Shown: positions 1 to 3,461 of the stretch, piece after piece
Position numbering within the stretch: position 1 is the stretch's first letter
How the letters are laid out: each line of letters opens with the position of its first letter
DNA from: Stenotrophomonas maltophilia
GTDB taxonomy: Bacteria; Pseudomonadota; Gammaproteobacteria; Xanthomonadales; Xanthomonadaceae
Length of the DNA: 5,682 bases
Reading direction: 5' to 3'
NCBI GenBank assembly: GCA_002435595.1
Contig: DJBL01000024.1
Location: forward strand, 1-5,682
Notes under the pieces: model-generated
What the model saw: only the letters and a program-made list of their open reading frames with translations
The model's database searches: none
Told to the model about the DNA's origin: nothing
Position numbers and translations under genes: made by a program

Positions 1-10
1 CTTCCGATCT
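1..10. other. Probable Illumina adapter remnant at the sequence edge
   Basis: The first ten bases, CTTCCGATCT, are identical to the 3' end of the standard Illumina TruSeq adapter. They sit exactly at the edge of the sequence, where untrimmed adapter would be found, and a chance 10-base match at a given place is about one in a million. If this is adapter, the first residues read in the phaE frame (Ser-Asp-Leu) are artefactual and genuine sequence starts near base 11. The identity is seen directly; that it is an artefact is inferred. Confidence 0.75.
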
Positions 11-158
11 GGCGGCGCCGGCGCCCGGCCCGGCCAGGCAGCCGGCCAAGCCGGCCAGGCCCACGGCGAAAAAGGCCTCGTCCACGCCCGCCAAAAAGGG
101 CGCACGCACCGCGTCGGCGGCACCGGCCGCCGCCAGGCCGCGGAAGCGCACCCCATGA
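1..158 (+). CDS. phaE: Class III PHA synthase subunit PhaE, C-terminal fragment
   Basis: Open from base 3 to a TGA at 156-158, giving about 51 residues of a protein whose start lies off the left edge. The piece is low-complexity, rich in Ala, Pro, Lys and Arg, with 12 basic residues and a single Asp that lies in the suspected adapter. It ends in PRKRTP. The assignment rests mainly on position: the stop overlaps the phaC start by ATGA, and class III synthases are made of PhaC plus PhaE, usually encoded side by side. PhaE is the non-catalytic partner that activates PhaC at the granule. The conserved PhaE domain is not in the window, so the tail alone does not prove identity. A histone H1-like or phasin (PhaF-like) tail would look similar. 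Confidence 0.7.
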   Translation, partial: SDLAAPAPGPARQPAKPARPTAKKASSTPAKKGARTASAAPAAARPRKRTP

Positions 159-1222
159 AAGGGCCGCTGGGGTTCAACGCCGAAGACCTGCTGCAGGAGA
201 CCCTGGCCATGCAGCGCAAGCTGCTGGACGGATTGACCCTGCTGCCGTTGGTGGAGGACGTGGACTATGGCGCCACCGCGCGCGAAGAGCTCTGGCGCGA
301 CGGCAAGGTGGTGCTGTACCGCTTCGTCGGGGCCGAGGCGCCGGTACACCGCACCCCGTTGCTGATCGTCTACGCGCTGGTCAACCGCCCGTACATGGTG
401 GACCTGCAGGCCGACCGCTCGCTGGTCCAGCGCCTGCTCGCCCTCGGCCACGACGTGTACGTGCTGGACTGGGGCTATCCGGACCGGTCCGAGCGTTACC
501 AGACCCTGGAGGACTACCTGCTGCGCTTCGTCGACGGCGCGGTGGACCACCTGCAGGCGCGCAATGGCGGCACCCCGATCAACATGCTCGGCATCTGCCA
601 GGGCGGGGTGTTCGCGCTGTGCTACGCCGCGCTGCGCCAGCACAAGCTGGCCAACCTGATCACCATGGTCACCCCGGTCGATTTCCAGACCCCGGACAAC
701 ATGCTCTCGCATTGGGCGCGGCAGGTGGACGTGGACCTGCTGGTGGACACGCTGGGCAACATTCCGGCCGACCTGATGAATGCCAGTTACCTGATGCTCA
801 AGCCGTTCCGGCTCAATGTGCAGAAGTACGTGGGCCTGCTCGACATCCTCGACGACAAGGCCGCGTTGCAGGATTTCCTGCGCATGGAAAAGTGGATCTT
901 CGATTCCCCCGACCTGGCGGGCGAGGCCTTCCGCGAGTTTATCAAGCAGTTCTACCAGGGCAACGGGCTGATGCATGACGGTGTGCGCATCGGCGAGGAG
1001 ACCGTGGATCTGCGCCAGGTCACGCTGCCGGTGCTCAACATCTACGCCGAGCAGGACCACCTGGTGCCGCCGGATGCGTCACGCGCGCTGCGCGGTCGGA
1101 TCGGCAGCACCGACTACACCGAAAGCAGTTTCCGTGGCGGCCACATCGGCATCTACGTGTCCGGCCGCGCCCAGCGCGAGGTGCCCGGTACGATCACCGA
1201 CTGGTTGAAGCAGCGCAGCTGA
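155..1222 (+). CDS. phaC: Class III poly(R)-hydroxyalkanoate synthase subunit PhaC
   Basis: Catalytic subunit of PHA synthase, which polymerises (R)-3-hydroxyacyl-CoA into polyester with release of CoA, at the surface of cytoplasmic granules. At 355 residues it has the length of the Allochromatium vinosum class III enzyme, much shorter than class I or II (about 560). It is an alpha/beta-hydrolase: LDWGYPD at 104-110, lipase-like box GICQGG at 146-151 with nucleophile Cys148, catalytic Asp301 in AEQDHLVPP, and general base His330 in RGGHIGIY. These sit one residue before the known A. vinosum triad (Cys149, Asp302, His331), which also supports the ATG at 155. A GGAAG lies 8 bases upstream inside phaE, and the ATGA overlap implies translational coupling with it. 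The gene looks intact. Its stop is 3 bp from that of the convergent minus-strand gene. Confidence 0.96.
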   Translation: MKGPLGFNAEDLLQETLAMQRKLLDGLTLLPLVEDVDYGATAREELWRDGKVVLYRFVGAEAPVHRTPLLIVYALVNRPYMVDLQADRSLVQRLLALGHDVYVLDWGYPDRSERYQTLEDYLLRFVDGAVDHLQARNGGTPINMLGICQGGVFALCYAALRQHKLANLITMVTPVDFQTPDNMLSHWARQVDVDLLVDTLGNIPADLMNASYLMLKPFRLNVQKYVGLLDILDDKAALQDFLRMEKWIFDSPDLAGEAFREFIKQFYQGNGLMHDGVRIGEETVDLRQVTLPVLNIYAEQDHLVPPDASRALRGRIGSTDYTESSFRGGHIGIYVSGRAQREVPGTITDWLKQRS

Positions 1223-1225
1223 ACC

Positions 1226-1720
1226 TCACGGCGAAGCGGCCGCTGCAGTGGGCTGGACCTGCCACGGGCCTGCGTAAGGGGTGTGCACGACATGCACCGT
1301 GACCAAGGGCGCGCCCTCGCGCATGCCGCGCGGCACCTGCCGGGAATAGGTGAATTCCGACGCGGTCAGAACCTCGATGCGACGGCGTAGCGGCGTGCCG
1401 GCATCGGGCACGGTGTGCTGATGGCGACCGTCGCCGGTGAAGAAAAACCATCCTGCACCGCCGTGTTCGGCGCGCGAGCGGCCGGTGGCCGGATCGAAGT
1501 ACTCGAAGCGATTGCTGCACGCGTCCCAGAGCGAGATGCCGACCACGCCGGGATAGCGTGCGACCTGGTTGCCGCTGCGGTCATCGCCTTCATACACGGC
1601 GGTGGTGATCCAGGTGCGCTCGGCCAACTGCCTCGCCGGATCGGAGGCGCCCGGGCAGGCAGGCACGGTGGACGCCTGTGCAAACAGGAGCAGCAGGCTG
1701 GGCAGGGCCGGGTAGGGCAT
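1226..1720 (-). CDS. Small exported protein resembling DUF4822
   Basis: A 164-residue protein. The N-terminus is hydrophobic (PSLLLLFAQA, residues 7-16) and ends in STVPAC at 17-22, so cleavage after Ala21 or lipidation at Cys22 is possible. Both are uncertain: the N-region has no Lys or Arg, and Pro at -2 is poor for a lipobox. The mature part has features I associate with DUF4822: RTWITT at 35-40, RFEYFDPATGRSR at 71-83, GWFFFTGDG at 90-98, FTYSR at 123-127 and HTPYAG at 146-151. The alternating hydrophobic pattern suggests a beta-rich, lipocalin-like fold. Cys22 and Cys68 are the only cysteines, so a disulfide is possible if Cys22 is not lipidated. The ATG at 1720 is the only in-frame start after an upstream TAG. 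It is convergent with phaC and divergent from the DUF5329 gene. Function is unknown. Confidence 0.75.
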   Translation of the reverse strand: MPYPALPSLLLLFAQASTVPACPGASDPARQLAERTWITTAVYEGDDRSGNQVARYPGVVGISLWDACSNRFEYFDPATGRSRAEHGGAGWFFFTGDGRHQHTVPDAGTPLRRRIEVLTASEFTYSRQVPRGMREGAPLVTVHVVHTPYAGPWQVQPTAAAASP

Positions 1721-1780
1721 GAAAGGTTCCCGTGCACGAAGGCGAGGACGCTACACTCTTGCCTGCACCCAGGAGGCACC
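1721..1780. promoter_or_regulatory. Divergent intergenic region with candidate -10 elements and a strong RBS
   Basis: These 60 bases separate two divergent genes and must hold both start signals. For the plus-strand gene, TACACT at 1752-1757 fits a -10 box (4 of 6 to TATAAT), and AGGAGG at 1771-1776 is a strong Shine-Dalgarno 4 bases before the ATG at 1781. For the minus-strand gene, the complement of 1748-1753 reads TAGCGT, a TAnnnT-type -10 that would overlap the other. No convincing -35 is seen for either. The overlap suggests that the two transcripts could compete for polymerase. The RBS is clear; the promoters are inferred. Confidence 0.4.
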
Positions 1781-2176
1781 ATGCAACAATCGCGAAAACG
1801 CACGTCCGTGGCCCCCGGCATCCTGATCGGGCTGGTCGCCCTGCTGCTGGGCGGCATTGCCCAGGCCGCGCCGGGACCGGACGCCCGCCGCGAGATCGCC
1901 GGCCTGATCGGTGCGCTGGATGGCTCCAGCTGTCGCTTCCAGCGCAATGGCAGCTGGCATGACGCGGCCGAGGCGCGCGCGCACCTGCAGCGCAAGTACG
2001 ACTACCTGCTGAAAAAGGACAAGGTGGACAGCGCCGAGCAGTTCATCGAGCGCGCCGCCAGCCAGAGCAGCATGAGCGGCAAGCCCTACCGCATCGCCTG
2101 CCCGGGCCAGCCCGAGCAGACCGCCGCGGTCTGGTTCGGCGCGCGCCTGAAGGCCCTGCGCCAACGCACGCCGTAG
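1781..2176 (+). CDS. Exported DUF5329-like protein
   Basis: A 131-residue protein with a clear Sec signal peptide: basic QQSRKR at 2-7, hydrophobic core at about 13-26, and a cleavage site AQA|AP after Ala29. The mature part has the marks I associate with DUF5329: SSCRFQRNG at 49-57, AHLQRKYDYL at 67-76, AEQFIERAAS at 85-94, SSMSGKPY at 96-103 and WFGARLKALR near the end. Cys51 and Cys107 are the only cysteines, one near each end of the domain, and could form a disulfide in the periplasm. The frame is open leftwards to 1415, but the start at 1781 is favoured because it has AGGAGG just upstream and puts the signal peptide at the N-terminus. The longer version would overlap the minus-strand gene. 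Role unknown; probably a small soluble periplasmic protein. Confidence 0.85.
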   Translation: MQQSRKRTSVAPGILIGLVALLLGGIAQAAPGPDARREIAGLIGALDGSSCRFQRNGSWHDAAEARAHLQRKYDYLLKKDKVDSAEQFIERAASQSSMSGKPYRIACPGQPEQTAAVWFGARLKALRQRTP

Positions 2177-2189
2177 ACATCGACCGGGT

Positions 2190-2195
2190 TACAGT
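2190..2195 (+). promoter_or_regulatory. Candidate -10 element upstream of the PspC-domain gene
   Basis: TACAGT matches the -10 consensus at 4 of 6 positions and lies 28 bases before the ATG at 2224, in the 47-base gap after the DUF5329 gene. There is no clear -35. It resembles the TACACTC and ACAATC sequences upstream of the other plus-strand genes here. Without it, the PspC gene would be transcribed from the upstream gene. Confidence 0.25.
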
Positions 2196-2223
2196 CGCCC
2201 ATCCACCGCCGGAGACCGTTGCC

Positions 2224-2427
2224 ATGAACGCCACGCCACGCCCGCTGTCGCGCTCGCTCAACGACCGCATGATCGCCGGGGTGATGGGCGGCATCGCACA
2301 CCGCTTCGGCTGGAGTTCCACGCTGGTGCGGGTGCTGTTCGTGCTGGTGTCGGTGTTGTCGGCCGCCTTTCCCGGCATCCTGGTCTACCTGATCCTGTGG
2401 CTGTTGATTCCCAACGAGGCCGATTGA
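2224..2427 (+). CDS. Small PspC-domain membrane protein
   Basis: A 67-residue protein that consists almost entirely of one PspC domain. The N-terminal part LSRSLNDRMIAGVMGGIAHRFG (8-29) has the family pattern of a basic segment followed by AGVxGGIAxxxG. VRVLFVLVS (35-43) then leads into a hydrophobic hairpin that ends in LVYLILWLLIP (53-63). One or two membrane segments are expected in the inner membrane. PspC-type proteins are known from the phage-shock envelope-stress response and as membrane sensors or anti-sigma-like parts, but many stand-alone copies have no known role. No pspA, pspB or pspF is nearby, so the symbol pspC is not given. GGAG at 2211-2214 lies 9 bases before the ATG. The stop overlaps the probable TTG start of the next gene. 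Confidence 0.93.
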   Translation: MNATPRPLSRSLNDRMIAGVMGGIAHRFGWSSTLVRVLFVLVSVLSAAFPGILVYLILWLLIPNEAD

Positions 2428-2885
2428 GCCTGCCCCCGCTGGCGCTGCGCACCCTGCAGGGGCTGGGGGCGCTATGGACCGCGCCCAATACCCTGATCGG
2501 ACTCGCCGCAGGCCTGGCAGGCATGCTCGCCGGTGCGCGTCCGTCGTGGAATCGGCGCGACCTGGCGGTGGTGTTCCGCGAGTGGCCGTGGGGCCCGGGC
2601 GGGGCGATCACCCTGGGCAACGTGATCCTGCACACCGGCCCGGTGCTGGATGTTCCGTGCCGCACCTACGCCCACCAGGCCGGACACTGCACCGAGCCGG
2701 TGATCGGCCTGCACGACCACGAGCGCGCCCACGTCTACCAGTATCTGGTGCTGGGCCCGCTGTACCTGCCGGTATACCTGCTCTGCGGTGGGGTCAGCGC
2801 GCGCAATCCCTTCGAGCGCGCTGCCGACGTCTACGCCATGACCGGGCGCGGCTGGTGGCCGGCAACGGCGTTAGCTCGCCGTTAA
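2424..2885 (+). CDS. Unrecognised membrane-associated protein with a gluzincin-like HExxH...ExxAD signature
   Basis: I do not recognise this 153-residue protein with certainty. It has a weakly hydrophobic, Gly/Ala/Leu-rich segment at about 20-38, a polar stretch around 39-56, and a second hydrophobic segment at 108-121 (LVLGPLYLPVYLLC). The notable motif is HERAH at 99-103, followed 27 residues later by ERAAD at 131-135. HExxH plus a downstream ExxAD is the zinc-binding layout of gluzincins such as families M48 and M56, so a minimal membrane metallopeptidase is possible but unproven. The start is probably TTG at 2424: its TTGA overlaps the PspC stop, and GAGG at 2416-2419 is upstream. A GTG at 2397 would add nine residues and has no visible RBS. 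The overlap implies co-translation with the PspC protein. Confidence 0.75.
   Translation: MSLPPLALRTLQGLGALWTAPNTLIGLAAGLAGMLAGARPSWNRRDLAVVFREWPWGPGGAITLGNVILHTGPVLDVPCRTYAHQAGHCTEPVIGLHDHERAHVYQYLVLGPLYLPVYLLCGGVSARNPFERAADVYAMTGRGWWPATALARR
2864..2883. repeat. Perfect inverted repeat across the stop codon of the HExxH gene
   Basis: AACGGCG (2864-2870) and CGCCGTT (2877-2883) form a 7-bp stem with the 6-base loop TTAGCT. It spans the last codons and the first base of the TAA. It is followed by AAAACC rather than a T-run, so it does not look like a factor-independent terminator for the plus strand. It may stabilise the 3' end of the transcript or have arisen by chance. Confidence 0.45.
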
Positions 2886-2892
2886 AACCGTG

Positions 2893-2919
2893 TAAATAAA
2901 ACGTCGCCAAATGCGACGT
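2893..2919 (-). terminator. Hairpin with a T-rich tail on the minus strand
   Basis: ACGTCGC (2901-2907) and GCGACGT (2913-2919) form a perfect 7-bp inverted repeat with a 5-base loop. Read on the minus strand, the stem runs into TTTTATTTA, the form of an intrinsic terminator. On the plus strand it is followed by CATCTG, with no T-run. No minus-strand gene lies to its right in this window, so it may end an antisense or small RNA. It could also be an operator or a processed 3' end. The structure is seen; the function is inferred. Confidence 0.4.
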
Positions 2920-2932
2920 CATCTGCATGCAA

Positions 2933-2971
2933 ACAATCGTTATTAGCCTGAATGACGAATCAGTCAGGTTG
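2933..2971 (+). promoter_or_regulatory. AT-rich leader with candidate -10 and imperfect palindrome upstream of the 71-residue protein gene
   Basis: Bases 2886-2968 are about 43% G+C by hand count, far below the surrounding genes. ACAATC at 2933-2938 resembles the sequences ahead of the other plus-strand genes, and TATTAG at 2941-2946 is an alternative -10 (4 of 6). Just downstream, CCTGA-a-TGA (2947-2955) and TCA-g-TCAGG (2960-2968) form an imperfect palindrome with a 4-base loop CGAA and one mismatch. In RNA it extends by G-U and A-U pairs to 2944-2971. A leader hairpin or a repressor operator would both fit. TGCATGCA at 2924-2931 is a further perfect palindrome. Confidence 0.35.
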
Positions 2972-3014
2972 GGCGCGGTAAGCTGCACCCTGTTGTACAT
3001 GCACGATGCTTTTT

Positions 3015-3020
3015 GGAGGA
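3015..3020 (+). promoter_or_regulatory. Strong Shine-Dalgarno that fixes the start of the 71-residue protein
   Basis: GGAGGA is a near-ideal Shine-Dalgarno sequence, 9 bases before the ATG at 3030. It favours that start over the in-frame ATG at 3006, which lies upstream of the GGAGGA and has no RBS of its own. Confidence 0.8.
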
Positions 3021-3029
3021 ACACATCAC

Positions 3030-3245
3030 ATGGCAATCGTTCTTTATGTCGGTGGTAGCAAGGATGGCGACAAGGGCCTGGTGCCCCATGGTTTCAGCAA
3101 GTCGCGGGCCGATACCGCAAGCGGCCCGGAGATCTATACCGAGCGTTTCATGGACCTGCAGGGGATCGGCAAGGTGCGGGTGATGGCGCTGGAGTCCATG
3201 CGCGATGACATCGTCCACCAGCGCACCGCGTTGCATTACCGCTGA
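3030..3245 (+). CDS. Small hypothetical protein, 71 residues
   Basis: I do not recognise this protein. It starts with a hydrophobic strand (AIVLYVGG, residues 2-9), followed by a Lys/Asp/Gly loop (SKDGDKG, 10-16). A mixed polar middle leads to GIGKVRVMALES (45-56), which looks like a second strand, and a charged C-terminal stretch ends in HYR. There is no signal peptide, no membrane segment, no Cys and no Trp, so it is probably cytosolic. Codon choice is typical of the window except for a few weaker codons near the start (GTT, CTT, TAT). It has the best ribosome binding site in the window and an unusual AT-rich leader with hairpins, which suggests a regulated and possibly highly expressed gene. 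It is flanked by non-coding DNA on both sides and is probably monocistronic. Confidence 0.75.
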   Translation: MAIVLYVGGSKDGDKGLVPHGFSKSRADTASGPEIYTERFMDLQGIGKVRVMALESMRDDIVHQRTALHYR

Positions 3246-3258
3246 CCCACCGCAACCG

Positions 3259-3351
3259 GTAGCCGGCCGCTGGCCGGTGCCACCTGGACCCGACTGCAAC
3301 GAGGCACTGGCCAGCGGCCGGCGCCACCGTGTCCGCGGTCCGGCCGCTGGC
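3259..3351. repeat. REP-like palindrome cluster, three copies
   Basis: Copy A (3262-3281) and copy B (3303-3322) are inverted relative to each other and match at 19 of 20 positions. The only difference would be a G-U pair in RNA, so they can form a 20-bp hairpin with a 21-base loop. Copy C (3340-3351) repeats the 12-base core CCGGCCGCTGGC in the orientation of A. Within A, CCGGCC-GCT-GGCCGG (3263-3277) is a hairpin in its own right. A is headed by GTAG (3259-3262), as in the GTAG-type SMAG/REP elements of Stenotrophomonas. These are dispersed non-coding repeats, often near gene ends, thought to be moved by REP-associated tyrosine transposases. Assignment to SMAG is from memory. Confidence 0.75.
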
Positions 3352-3461
3352 GACGACGCACCGGCGGGCGACAGGTTCGCCCCGCGCTGTCAACGCCTTC
3401 CCCCCGCCGCTCTGCGTTGCCACAATCGGGTCTTTCCGTACTGCGGCTCCGGCCGGAAGCA
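3352..3461 (+). promoter_or_regulatory. Region upstream of tex with candidate -10
   Basis: No gene or repeat is seen in 3352-3461. CACAAT at 3421-3426 could be a -10 element (4 of 6 matches), 35 bases before the tex ATG. No clear -35 is visible. GGAAG at 3455-3459, only 2 bases before the ATG, is the likely but closely spaced ribosome binding site. Confidence 0.3.

Noticed and set aside
619..1208. Two plus-strand open frames inside phaC (619-978 and 975-1208)
   Set aside because: They are other-frame shadows of phaC, with biased composition and no domain.
1235..1244. Palindrome AGCGGCCGCT near the phaC and DUF4822 stops, considered as a terminator
   Set aside because: It has no loop and no T-run on either strand, and it lies in the coding sequence of the minus-strand gene. 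Such GC palindromes are frequent in DNA of this composition.
1415..1780. Upstream extension of the DUF5329-like gene to an ATG at 1415
   Set aside because: The extension runs antisense through the DUF4822-like gene and would place the signal peptide in mid-protein. The ATG at 1781 has a strong Shine-Dalgarno.
2258..2732. Minus-strand open frames opposite the PspC and HExxH genes
   Set aside because: They overlap better-supported plus-strand genes, lack recognisable domains and have Arg/Pro/Ser-rich shadow composition.
3006..3029. ATG at 3006 as start of the 71-residue protein
   Set aside because: It precedes the GGAGGA at 3015-3020, which is ideally placed for the ATG at 3030, and it has no RBS of its own.
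2794..3299. Minus-strand open frames across the AT-rich leader and the 71-residue protein gene
   Set aside because: There is no plausible RBS or domain. One ends inside the HExxH gene and the other covers the better-supported plus-strand gene.
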